NCBI GenBank assembly: GCA_016934095.1
Contig: JAFGTO010000228.1
Span: 1 to 13,221, forward strand
Length of the DNA: 13,221 bases
Direction of reading: 5' to 3'
From: Candidatus Glassiibacteriota bacterium
GTDB taxonomy: Bacteria; Gemmatimonadota; Glassbacteria; GWA2-58-10
Part shown: positions 1 through 7,723 of the stretch, one piece after another
Position numbering within the stretch: position 1 is the first letter of the stretch
How the letters are laid out: each line of letters opens with the position of its first letter
Program-made: the position numbers and the translations under genes
Notes under the pieces: generated by a model
Seen by the model: the letters and a program-made list of their open reading frames with translations, nothing else
Told to the model about the DNA's origin: nothing
Databases searched by the model: none

Positions 1-965
1 CCGATGCAGACCATGGCGCTGGTGCAGGCCAGTACCGCCAGGGCGATGACCAGGGAGAAGACACTCCCCCAGGCCGGCCCGATCAGATCCAGGGCCGCCA
101 GCTTTGCCACGTCGAGCCTGCCCGCCATTTTCTCCGGGGGCAGGGCATAGATATACACCGCGTTGAGGGCCAGGTAGAGCAGGACCACCACTGCGGTGCC
201 GGTAAAGATCCCCCGCGGCAGGTTTTTGCCCGGTTTTTCGATCTCTCCGCCCACATAGGCGGCGGCGTTGAAACCGCTGTACGAATAAAGGACCAGGACC
301 AGCGCCACGGCGAATACCGGGAATATTTCCCAGCCGGAGGGCGCCTGCTGCAGCGGGGCCGGGCTGAAGCTGCCCCAGTCGCCGGCCTTCGAGAAAAAGG
401 CCAGGAAAATAAAAGAAATTATCAGCAGCAGGTTGAGCACGGTCAGTGAGACCTGCACTCGGCCGCTGACCCGGATGCCCAGGTAGTGCACGAGCGTGAG
501 CAGCCAGATTGTACCGATGGCGGCCAGGTGCCCCGGGGAGATTGTCGGGGTGAGGCCGAACAGGGTGAACAGGGGTTCCCGACCCTGGATGCTCAGGCCC
601 GGGAAGTACGGGGTGAGGTGTTCGACAAAGGCCAGGGCGGTCAGGGAGATGGGGGCGCCTATCCCGGCGAAGAAAGCCATCCAGCCGCTCAGGAAAGCCC
701 ACAGCGGGCCGTAAGCCTCACGGATGAAAACGTAGTCCCCGCCCACCCGCGGCAGGCTGGCTCCCAGCTCGCCGTAGGCAGTGGCCCCGGCCAGGGCGAG
801 CGCGCCGCCCGCGGCCCAGACCGCCAGCAGCAGGCCCGGCGAGCGCAGGCTCTCGATCAGGAACCCGCTGGTGGTGAAAATACCGGCGCCCACCATGTTC
901 GAGACCACCAGGCTGGCCGCAGCGGCAATCCCGATGCGCCGGACCGGGTTCCTTCCAATAGCCAA
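1..965 (-). CDS. Amino acid permease, APC superfamily (partial, C-terminus off the left edge)
   Basis: The minus strand is open from 965 to the window edge, giving 321 complete codons of an integral membrane transporter. The first helix holds 'NMVGAGIFTTSG' (about residues 23-34), the unwound GxG segment that binds substrate in APC-superfamily amino acid/polyamine antiporters. 'YGELGASLPRVGGDY' (about 64-78) and 'SYSGFNAAAYVGGEI' (about 228-242) followed by 'EKPGKNLPRG' are further signatures of the LAT/SteT-like group. About eight hydrophobic helices are visible; a full member has about 12 in 430-480 residues, so roughly the last quarter to third is missing. I chose the TTG at 965-963 as start because GAGGAAAG (977-970) sits just upstream and the protein then starts next to the first helix. 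An in-frame GTG at 1019-1017 has no comparable ribosome site. The gene lies 63 bp after the methyltransferase gene on the same strand and may be co-transcribed. The exact amino acid carried cannot be told. Confidence 0.88.
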   Translation of the reverse strand, partial: MAIGRNPVRRIGIAAAASLVVSNMVGAGIFTTSGFLIESLRSPGLLLAVWAAGGALALAGATAYGELGASLPRVGGDYVFIREAYGPLWAFLSGWMAFFAGIGAPISLTALAFVEHLTPYFPGLSIQGREPLFTLFGLTPTISPGHLAAIGTIWLLTLVHYLGIRVSGRVQVSLTVLNLLLIISFIFLAFFSKAGDWGSFSPAPLQQAPSGWEIFPVFAVALVLVLYSYSGFNAAAYVGGEIEKPGKNLPRGIFTGTAVVVLLYLALNAVYIYALPPEKMAGRLDVAKLAALDLIGPAWGSVFSLVIALAVLACTSAMVCI

Positions 966-1028
966 GACTCTTTCCTCGCTCGCCGCAGTAAGCCGGTCCC
1001 TGCAGGCAGCTTTGAACACAAACGGACT

Positions 1029-1562
1029 CTAGACCGGCACGGTCCAGCCTTCCATTTCCAGCAGGCGCGCCTTGAGCTGCAGGCCGCCGCCAAACCCGGT
1101 GAGCTTCCCGGATTTGCCCACCACCCGGTGGCAGGGGATGACAATACCCAGGGGGTTGGCGCCGCAGGCCGCGCCCACTGCACGGGCGGCCAGGGGGCTG
1201 CCCAGCCGGCGGGCTATTCCACCATAGGTGGCCGTCTGACCGGGCGGGATCCTGATCAGCCGGTCCCAGACCTGCTGCTGGAACCGGGTCCCGCCGGGGT
1301 CCAACGGCCCCGGGTAAGCGGCAACGGCTGCCGGAGCAGCGAAATAGTCTTCCAGGCAGGCGGCCGCCCGGGAGAGTCGCTCAGCGTTCTCCACCAGGCA
1401 GAAACTCCCGTAGCGCGGTCGCAGACGAGCCCTCAGTCCGTCAAGGTCCGGGGCCCCATCGGCTGCAGGGAAATGCACCGCACACAAGCCGTGCCCGGCA
1501 TCGGCGAGCAGCAGCGGCCCGATCGGGCTGTCCAGGCGGATAAAATCGATTCTGCGTTCCAT
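1029..1562 (-). CDS. ogt: Methylated-DNA--[protein]-cysteine S-methyltransferase (Ogt/MGMT type)
   Basis: This 177-residue protein repairs O6-alkylguanine in DNA by irreversible transfer of the alkyl group to its own cysteine. The active-site motif 'IPCHRV' is present with Cys144 as acceptor. Tyr113 in 'TATYGGIA' and Arg127 in 'AARAVG' match the base-flipping tyrosine and arginine finger of the family, and 'GKLTGFGGGLQLKARLLEMEG' closes the substrate pocket region. The N-terminal part (about 1-85) is the usual poorly conserved alpha/beta domain. Length is normal for stand-alone Ogt. The segment before the active site reads 'AACGANP' where many Ogt proteins have 'ANGxNP'; a Cys there also occurs in Ada, so activity is probably kept. 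The ribosome site is weak (GGGGG at 1578-1574). It is divergent from the DUF5107 gene and upstream of the permease on its own strand. The family call is very safe; the choice of ogt over other MGMT symbols is less so. Confidence 0.95.
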   Translation of the reverse strand: MERRIDFIRLDSPIGPLLLADAGHGLCAVHFPAADGAPDLDGLRARLRPRYGSFCLVENAERLSRAAACLEDYFAAPAAVAAYPGPLDPGGTRFQQQVWDRLIRIPPGQTATYGGIARRLGSPLAARAVGAACGANPLGIVIPCHRVVGKSGKLTGFGGGLQLKARLLEMEGWTVPV

Positions 1563-1597
1563 GTCGTCAGCTACCCCCGGCTGCGGATCCCTGTAAC

Positions 1598-1626
1598 TTG
1601 ATGATCAGGTGAATTGTTAGTATATT
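1598..1626 (+). promoter_or_regulatory. Sigma70-like promoter for the DUF5107-TPR gene
   Basis: TTGATG at 1598-1603 (four of six matches to TTGACA) and TATATT at 1621-1626 (five of six to TATAAT) are separated by exactly 17 bp. They lie in the AT-rich gap between the two divergent genes. The predicted start of transcription near 1633 would give a leader of about 130 nt rich in T. A second -10-like hexamer, TATACT, lies at 1646-1651 without a good -35. If the host uses a Bacteroidota-type sigma factor with a different consensus this match would be chance. Confidence 0.4.
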
Positions 1627-1764
1627 AAAAAATTGTTTTTATTTGTATACTATCGTTTTCAGCTTGTCTTTTTTTTAGCCACGCCCGGGATGTTTTTCTC
1701 GATAACAGGCAACGGAAAACTTTCCGGAGAGGTGTTCTCGCCAACCTTCCCCGAGAGGAATCAG

Positions 1765-4700
1765 ATGTCCGCACCGAAACTATCACCTGCATTTTTGCTC
1801 TGTGCCGTATTAATGGTTTTGTCCGGCCCGGGTTTCGCACAAATCCCCCCCGCCGATTCAGTCATAGTCTACGAGGGAACGGTTGAGCTGGACAGTTACG
1901 AATTCAGCGGGCGGGAGATCGAGCCCCCGCTGTTCGACAATTCCACCATCAGCGGCAAATACCCCCTGCCGCCGTTCAGGCAGCCCTATAAACCGGGCGG
2001 CCCGAAGCCGGCCGAATACAAGGCGATATTCATCGAGAACCGGTACCTCAGGGTCGCTGTGGTGCCGGATTTCGGCGGCCGTGTCTACTCACTCTACGAT
2101 AAGGTAAACCGGCGCGAGGTGTTTTACAAGAACGACGTGCTCAAGTTCTCCGGGGTCAATTCCAAACATTCCTGGCCGGTGGGCAACATCGAGCTGACCG
2201 GCCCCTATGATACCCACATGATCACCCTCTACGGCGAGCCGCTCTGGTTCAACAAGGTGCTGCGCCACGGCGACGGCAGCGTGTCGCTGGTGATGAGCAA
2301 TATCGACCCCTTCTACCGGATGAAAGTGAATTTCACCGCCCGGCTGGTGCCCGGACTGGCGGCCATGGAGCTGAGCGTGTTCTGCTACAACAGGCGCGAT
2401 TTCCGCCGGCCCTACATGTTCTGGGTCAACGGCAGCACCAAGGCCACCGAGGGCAGCAGGTTCGTGTACCCGATGACCCGGACCATCGGGCATACCACCA
2501 GCGAGGTGGCGGGCTGGCCTTACTACAGCGGCGTGGACTACAGCTGGATCAAGAACAACGAGCATATGCTGGGTGTCTTCGGGATCGACATCTACGACAA
2601 CTACCTCGGTTCCTATGATTATGACCTCGACTGCGGCACCTTTCGCTTTGCCGACCGCCGGGTGGTCCAGGGCATGAAAACCTGGACCTGGGGCTGGAGC
2701 CGCCGGGGCAGGGCCATAAGACAGGGCTACACGGACAACAGCGGGCCTTATATGGAAATCCAGAGCGGGCGGTATGTCTGGGACGGCCATTACGAGTTCC
2801 TGGCGCCGCATGGCTACGAGGGCTGGAGCGAATGGTGGTTCCCGGTCTCGGGGATCGGGGGGCTCACCACGACCAGCCTGGATGCGGCGCTCAACCTCGA
2901 AGTGGAGGCCGACCCGAAAGGCAAAAATTCCAAGCTTAAGATCGGCATTTCCGCCAACCGCGACCTGCCGGGGGCCGCAGTGGTGGTCTCCTCGAGCCAG
3001 GGAGTGCTCCTCAGTGAAAAGGCCCACCTGGCCCCTGGGAAGCCTTTTGTCCGCCAGCTTTCCAAAATAGCCGCGGACAGCGCCGGGCTCGCCGGCCTGC
3101 GGGTGGTGGTTACCGGCAGCGGGGGTGCGGCCGTAGTGGACTATACCCGGCCGGATACTGATCCCGGCCGCAAGGAGTACACCCCTTTTACCGAGCCGCT
3201 CGACAAGCCGTTCAAAAGCCCCGGGCAGATGACCCCGGAAGAGCAGGTGATACTGGCGGAGACCATGATCAAGGAAATGAAAGAAAGCTCGGCGCTTTCG
3301 CTGCTGCGCGGCGTGCTGGAGCAAGATGAGGGTTACTCCCGCGCCCACCTGGACCTGGGGATCTATTTTTACGAGACCGGGAGAGTCGACAGCTCGCTGG
3401 CCCACCTCGAGCGGGTGATCGAGCGCGACCCCTACGCAGACGAGGCTTATTATTACCTGGCTCTCGGGCTGATGGAGCGACAGGACAGTGTCCGGGCCGA
3501 GCGCAGCCTCTACTATATCTCGCGTACCGGCTCCTGCTACCACCTGCGCGAGTACATGCTCGGCCGGCTGGCTTTCCTCCGCGGGGACTTCCCTGAGGCG
3601 GAGACTCATTTGCGCGAGGCGGTACGCGCCAGCGGCTACAACCTCTCGGCCGGCAGCCTGCTGGCCATGCTCTGCCGGCTCCAGGGCCGTAAGCCGGAGG
3701 CGCTGGCCCTGATCGGGCAGGTCGAAGAAATCGACCCCACCGACCGCTGGGCGGCCGCGGAGAGGGCTTTTACCACCGGCCTGGAGACCGACCGGCAGGA
3801 GCTGCTGAGGCTCCTCGGAGGCCAGAGCCAGGAAGCAATCGAGCTCGCCACGGTCTACCGCAAGCTGATGCGGTTCGGCGAGGCGCTGGAGGTCCTGAAA
3901 ATAGTCGAGGAGAACAACCGGGACATCTACGGCACCCCGCCGGTATTCTATTACACCATGGCCCACTGTCTCATGGCTCTCGGCGAGAACGCCGCCGCAG
4001 AAAGCTGTTACCTGAAAGCCCGGCAGGCCGGGGGAAACCTCGACCGCTGGCCTTTCCGCGAAGAGAGCATCCGGCCCCTGGCCGAGGCTGTTATCTACGA
4101 CCCTTCCGATGAGCTGGCGCGCTTTCAGCTCGGATGCCTGCTCTACTTCCTCGGCAGGAGCGGGGAAGCCATCCAACAGTGGGAAGCCGGGGTCGAGGCC
4201 TCCCCGGATAATTTCAGCCTGCGGAGGACCCTGGGCCTGGCTTACGCCGAGCAGGGCTACGGGATCGAACTGGCGGCCGCACAACTGGAAAAGGCGATCG
4301 GGATCGACCCCGGCCACATACGTACTTTCTCCGACCTGAGCGAGCTGTATTCCCGCGCCGGGAGGTTCGAAGAGCAGTCGGCCCTGCTCGAGCGCGCACT
4401 GCAGCGCTCCCCGGGCGATGATTACCTGATCGAGGGGCTTTTTACCATCGACCTGGTAAGCGGCGATTACCGCAAGGCCGACAGCCTGATCCACGCCCAC
4501 GAATTCACCCAGCGCCACCGCCACTACGGCCTGCGCGACAAGTACCGGTTCATGCGGTACGGCATGGCGGCCAGGGCCTGCCAAGCCGGCGACTACCAGG
4601 AGGCGCTGCGCCAGTACGAGATGGCCATGTTTCCACCGAGCTCTCTCGGGGCTGATGACTTCCAGTACCAGATGGCCCCCAGGCTGCATTACTACCAGGG

Positions 4701-5106
4701 CATGGTTTACCGGAAGCTGGGAAAAGAAAAACAGGCCATCGGCGCTTTCGAGAGCGGTATTACCGGCTGGCAGCAGCTCTCCGGGGACCGCGACTCTTTC
4801 AACAGCGAAAATTTCTACATAGTGCTGTCCATGATGGAGCTGGGACGGCGGGCCGAGGCAGAGGATATCCTGAGAAAGATGGAGAACTTCGCCCGCGGCC
4901 AGTTCGAAAGCAGGCACCGCAATTACAGGTCCGAGGCCCGCTACCTGGCGGCCCTGGCCATGAAAGCCAGGGGGGAGTTCCAGGAGGCGGCCGGGCTGTT
5001 CGAGGAGGCGCTGGACCAGGAGCCGCAAATGCTGGGACCCCGCCTGGAGCTGCGCGGCGATGTGCCGGACCCGCTCCCGCAGGCTGCTCTCAAGCGCGGC
5101 GACTGA
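1765..5106 (+). CDS. Exported DUF5107 domain protein with C-terminal TPR repeats
   Basis: The protein of 1113 residues begins with a signal peptide (hydrophobic core about 8-21, likely cleavage after 'GPGFA', residue 25). Residues about 82-365 match DUF5107, a beta-rich domain that resembles aldose-1-epimerase-like folds; visible signatures are 'NRYLRVAVVPDFGGRVYSLYD' near the start, 'FWVNGSTKATEG' and 'KTWTWGWSRRG'. Residues about 370-462 look like an Ig-like beta domain. From about 490 to the end there are many tetratricopeptide-like helix pairs, for example 'AHLDLGIYFYETGRVDSSLA' and 'GMVYRKLGKEKQAIGAFESG'. DUF5107 proteins with this TPR tail are known as long proteins of unconfirmed function, thought to act on sugars by fold alone. 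I chose ATG 1765 over an in-frame ATG at 1633 because GAGAGGAA (1753-1760) precedes it and the signal peptide then sits at the N-terminus. The acetamidase-like gene follows after 135 bp with no clear terminator between. No catalytic residues can be assigned. Confidence 0.85.
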   Translation: MSAPKLSPAFLLCAVLMVLSGPGFAQIPPADSVIVYEGTVELDSYEFSGREIEPPLFDNSTISGKYPLPPFRQPYKPGGPKPAEYKAIFIENRYLRVAVVPDFGGRVYSLYDKVNRREVFYKNDVLKFSGVNSKHSWPVGNIELTGPYDTHMITLYGEPLWFNKVLRHGDGSVSLVMSNIDPFYRMKVNFTARLVPGLAAMELSVFCYNRRDFRRPYMFWVNGSTKATEGSRFVYPMTRTIGHTTSEVAGWPYYSGVDYSWIKNNEHMLGVFGIDIYDNYLGSYDYDLDCGTFRFADRRVVQGMKTWTWGWSRRGRAIRQGYTDNSGPYMEIQSGRYVWDGHYEFLAPHGYEGWSEWWFPVSGIGGLTTTSLDAALNLEVEADPKGKNSKLKIGISANRDLPGAAVVVSSSQGVLLSEKAHLAPGKPFVRQLSKIAADSAGLAGLRVVVTGSGGAAVVDYTRPDTDPGRKEYTPFTEPLDKPFKSPGQMTPEEQVILAETMIKEMKESSALSLLRGVLEQDEGYSRAHLDLGIYFYETGRVDSSLAHLERVIERDPYADEAYYYLALGLMERQDSVRAERSLYYISRTGSCYHLREYMLGRLAFLRGDFPEAETHLREAVRASGYNLSAGSLLAMLCRLQGRKPEALALIGQVEEIDPTDRWAAAERAFTTGLETDRQELLRLLGGQSQEAIELATVYRKLMRFGEALEVLKIVEENNRDIYGTPPVFYYTMAHCLMALGENAAAESCYLKARQAGGNLDRWPFREESIRPLAEAVIYDPSDELARFQLGCLLYFLGRSGEAIQQWEAGVEASPDNFSLRRTLGLAYAEQGYGIELAAAQLEKAIGIDPGHIRTFSDLSELYSRAGRFEEQSALLERALQRSPGDDYLIEGLFTIDLVSGDYRKADSLIHAHEFTQRHRHYGLRDKYRFMRYGMAARACQAGDYQEALRQYEMAMFPPSSLGADDFQYQMAPRLHYYQGMVYRKLGKEKQAIGAFESGITGWQQLSGDRDSFNSENFYIVLSMMELGRRAEAEDILRKMENFARGQFESRHRNYRSEARYLAALAMKARGEFQEAAGLFEEALDQEPQMLGPRLELRGDVPDPLPQAALKRGD

Positions 5107-5241
5107 GCCGGACCGGATTGATCGAACCCGGGACCGCGCCTGCCGCCCGCGGATTTTGCAGGTCCCCCCGGCGATAATTTCCCTGCCGGGCGGACTCGCC
5201 CCGAATGGTCCCGATACAACCCATTTGACCCGGAGAAAAAA

Positions 5242-6228
5242 ATGGACCGCAAGTCTTTTCTCGGCAGTTTCGCCCTCGGCGCGGCGACGGCTGCTGCGCT
5301 TTCTCCTGCGGAAAGCAGCTCCAACCAACTGGCCGGGGGGAAGACTGCGGCCCTCGGCTCTGGCCTGGTCATCCCGGAGGGCGCCACCCTGGGAGTCAGA
5401 AGGCTGGGCAGCGACAAGAACTTCACCGTCTTCCGCGCCGGCATCGAGCCGGCCTACCGGGTAAGCCCGGGAGAAGTGGTCCTGGTGGAGACACAGCACG
5501 GCCTGCCTGGACTGGTTACCCGCGATGGGACTTTTCGCAAGGCCGGGCCCGGGGACAAGGTCAACCCGATGACCGGGCCGATCCGGGTGGAAGGCATCGA
5601 GCCGGGGGATGCCCTGGCTATCGACCTGCTGGAGATCCGGGTGGGCGACTGGGGCTATGCCGGGGGAAGGATCTTCGAGCTCAGGGACGGTTACGCAATC
5701 TTCGATGAGAGCCTGAGGCTGCCCCTGTCGCCGATGCTGGGGGGCATCGGGGTTGTCCCGGCCGAGGGGGAGATGGACACCAAGACCCCCAAGGAGACCG
5801 GTGGCAACATGGACTGCAAGGAGGTTCGCGCCGGCAGCACCGTGGTCTTCACCGCGCAGGTCGATGGCGGCCTGGTGGGAATGGGAGATGCGCACGCCCT
5901 GCAGGGGGATGGCGAGGTGCGGGGACAGGGCATCGAGTGCGACACCGAGACCCTGGTGCGCTTCCGTAAGCTGCCCCGGCCGCTTTCCAGGAGGCCGGTG
6001 ATCCTGCGCCGGGAGTTCGTGGCCACCGTGGGCGCGGATGAAGACATGAACGCGGCCGCCTGGCAAGCCACGGATGACATGATCGAGCTGGTCGTGAAAG
6101 CTACCGGCAGGGATAAGGAAACCGCTTACGCCCTGGTAAACCTGGTCGGCGACCTGAGGATCAACCAGATTGTAGACCCGGCCAAGGGTGCGCGGATGGA
6201 AGTGCCGGCCTGGGTTTTCGGCATCTGA
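5242..6228 (+). CDS. Acetamidase/formamidase family protein with Tat-like leader
   Basis: This 328-residue protein belongs to the FmdA/AmdA family, which hydrolyses short-chain amides to the acid and ammonia. Family signatures are 'NPMTGPIRVEGIEPGD' (about 109-124), 'TGGNMDCKEV' (about 186-195) and 'GMGDAHALQGDGEV' (about 214-226), with Asp216, His218, Asp223 and Glu225 as likely metal or active-site residues by analogy. The length suits the shorter bacterial acetamidases rather than the roughly 400-residue formamidases. The N-terminus 'MDRKSFLGSFALGAA' resembles a twin-arginine signal (RRxFL) with Lys replacing the second Arg, followed by an Ala-rich hydrophobic stretch. Most characterised relatives are cytoplasmic, so export would be unusual. 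The start is supported by GGAG at 5232-5235, six bases before ATG. The gene is convergent with the sugar kinase gene, leaving a 41 bp gap. The natural substrate is unknown, and an amide in polysaccharide or peptide breakdown is only a guess. Confidence 0.85.
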   Translation: MDRKSFLGSFALGAATAAALSPAESSSNQLAGGKTAALGSGLVIPEGATLGVRRLGSDKNFTVFRAGIEPAYRVSPGEVVLVETQHGLPGLVTRDGTFRKAGPGDKVNPMTGPIRVEGIEPGDALAIDLLEIRVGDWGYAGGRIFELRDGYAIFDESLRLPLSPMLGGIGVVPAEGEMDTKTPKETGGNMDCKEVRAGSTVVFTAQVDGGLVGMGDAHALQGDGEVRGQGIECDTETLVRFRKLPRPLSRRPVILRREFVATVGADEDMNAAAWQATDDMIELVVKATGRDKETAYALVNLVGDLRINQIVDPAKGARMEVPAWVFGI

Positions 6229-6269
6229 CCCGGCCTCGGCTAAGGGGGAAGGCGGCCGCAGCTTTCAAG

Positions 6270-7682
6270 CTACGCATTCTCCAGCGCCATTGCCGCCAGG
6301 ACCGCGGCCCCGCGTACGACTGCGGCTTCCAGCGGGATCAGGGTCGAGCGGCTGAGCGCCGCCCTGCGGTGGAAACCCAGCGCGCTGATATCATATCCGC
6401 CCGAGGTAACCACGTTGACAAGCGGCCGGCCGACTGCGGCGGCAACTTCCTGGGTCGCCTCGTGCAAAAACCTGCGGTAGGCCACCAGCACCGCGCAGAG
6501 CATGTCCTCGCGGGTGGTTTCCGAGCTCAATCCCAGGAACGCCGCCTTTTTGGGCTCCAGGCTATGGCGGTAGCCGTGAAGATAGGGGATGAACTCGAGC
6601 AGCTGGACCCCTTCCCCCTCCACGGACTGGTCCTCGATCACCTGCTCCACCTTGACATCCAGGGCCGCCACCAGCTCCCAGAAGCGGTCCGGCGACATCT
6701 CGCGGCAGAACCTTTCGCGGAACCAGTTTAGCGTTTCTCCCCCCACAGGGCTGACTTTCACCACCACCCACCTTCCCGGGACCAGGTGCGGCCGCAGCAG
6801 GTAGTTTTCTGCAGGCTTGGGGCAGTGGCCGCAGGAGGCGGCGACTATCGGGGTGGTGCCGCTGATGTTGAGCGCGGCCTCGGGGATCACTTCCTCGGCG
6901 GCCAGCAGGCCGGTGGGGATGTCGGCCCCTCCGGTAACCACCGGCAGGCCCTCGGCCAGGCCCGACCTGGCTGCGGCTTCATGGGTGAGCTTGCCGGCCA
7001 CCGAGGCGGAGGGCACTATCTCGGGGAGCTGCTCCCGCCTTACTCCGAACTGTTCGAGCCAGTCATCGGCCAGCCAGCCGCTGGCTCCCTGCACATCGTA
7101 CAAGCCCGTATAAGCCGCCTGGGTGGGATCGGTGGCCAGCCTGCCGGTAAAGTTATAAAGCAGCACGGACTGCAGGTGCACCCAGTAGCGGGCCTCTGCC
7201 ACCACCCGCGGGCGGTTGGCCCCCAGCCACCACAAGGCGCTGATCGAAATACCTCCAGGTACCGGCAGGTTGCCCGTGGTCTCGAGCCAGCGCTCGCGGC
7301 CGATGGTGCTCACCAGCTTCGCCGAGTGCGGCTGACCGGCCTGGTGCAGGTGGGTCAGGGCTGGATACAGCGGGCGGAAACTGCTGTCCAGGGCCACCAG
7401 CGCCGGGCAGCAGATGGATGGACAAAGGGCATCCACCGAGGGTTCTTCCTCGCTCACCCTGCGCAGCAGCTCGAAAACGCGCTGCAGGTAATGGTCCACG
7501 TCCAGGTGGCTGCGGTCCTGCTCGGCGGCCGTGGCTTCCGTGGAAGGGCCGCCCATTCTCTCTATCCAGAGCTTGACCGGGGCCTTGACCGCAGAGGGCC
7601 GACCCTCTGCTCCGCGGCCGGTGATCTCGAACACTGCAGCCTTGATACGGGTCGTACCGCAGTCCAGGGTTAATACTCTCAT
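6270..7682 (-). CDS. FGGY-family carbohydrate kinase (xylulokinase-like, substrate unknown)
   Basis: This 470-residue cytoplasmic enzyme is expected to phosphorylate a sugar or polyol with ATP. The N-terminus 'MRVLTLDCGTTRIKAAVF' is the phosphate-binding loop of the FGGY/actin-like ATPase fold with Asp7. 'VVTGGADIPTGLL' (about 248-260) matches the loop holding the catalytic base, likely Asp254. 'NISGTTPIV' (272-280) and 'TSGGYDISALGF' (426-437) are the adenosine-binding motifs, and 'EAAVVRGAAVLAA' near the C-terminus is also typical. Length is within the family range (about 470-530). I placed the start at ATG 7682-7680 because GGAG (7694-7691) lies eight bases upstream and the kinase fold begins immediately; an in-frame ATG at 7718 adds twelve residues without motif. 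It lies 41 bp after the MscS gene on the same strand and may be the last gene of a transcript starting at the esterase gene. Sequence alone does not separate xylulose, ribulose, fuculose, rhamnulose or glycerol as substrate. Confidence 0.88.
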   Translation of the reverse strand: MRVLTLDCGTTRIKAAVFEITGRGAEGRPSAVKAPVKLWIERMGGPSTEATAAEQDRSHLDVDHYLQRVFELLRRVSEEEPSVDALCPSICCPALVALDSSFRPLYPALTHLHQAGQPHSAKLVSTIGRERWLETTGNLPVPGGISISALWWLGANRPRVVAEARYWVHLQSVLLYNFTGRLATDPTQAAYTGLYDVQGASGWLADDWLEQFGVRREQLPEIVPSASVAGKLTHEAAARSGLAEGLPVVTGGADIPTGLLAAEEVIPEAALNISGTTPIVAASCGHCPKPAENYLLRPHLVPGRWVVVKVSPVGGETLNWFRERFCREMSPDRFWELVAALDVKVEQVIEDQSVEGEGVQLLEFIPYLHGYRHSLEPKKAAFLGLSSETTREDMLCAVLVAYRRFLHEATQEVAAAVGRPLVNVVTSGGYDISALGFHRRAALSRSTLIPLEAAVVRGAAVLAAMALENA

Positions 7683-7723
7683 GTCGTTTTCTCCGGCTGG
7701 CTCGTAGGCTGGAAACAACCCGG

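Noticed and set aside
486..1601. A 371-codon open frame on the plus strand opposite the permease and methyltransferase genes
   Set aside because: The minus strand encodes PCHRV and APC signatures; the plus-strand translation has none.
2089..6066. A 1325-codon open frame on the minus strand opposite the DUF5107 and acetamidase genes
   Set aside because: It is a product of high GC at third codon positions of the real plus-strand genes. It crosses both of them and the gap between, and its translation shows no domain, with runs of His, Gln, Gly and Pro typical of antisense frames.
6229..6269. Bidirectional terminator between the convergent amidase and kinase genes
   Set aside because: Only a 5 bp repeat (AGCTT/AAGCT, 6260-6271) with a 2-nt loop is visible, partly inside the kinase stop codon, without a T-run.
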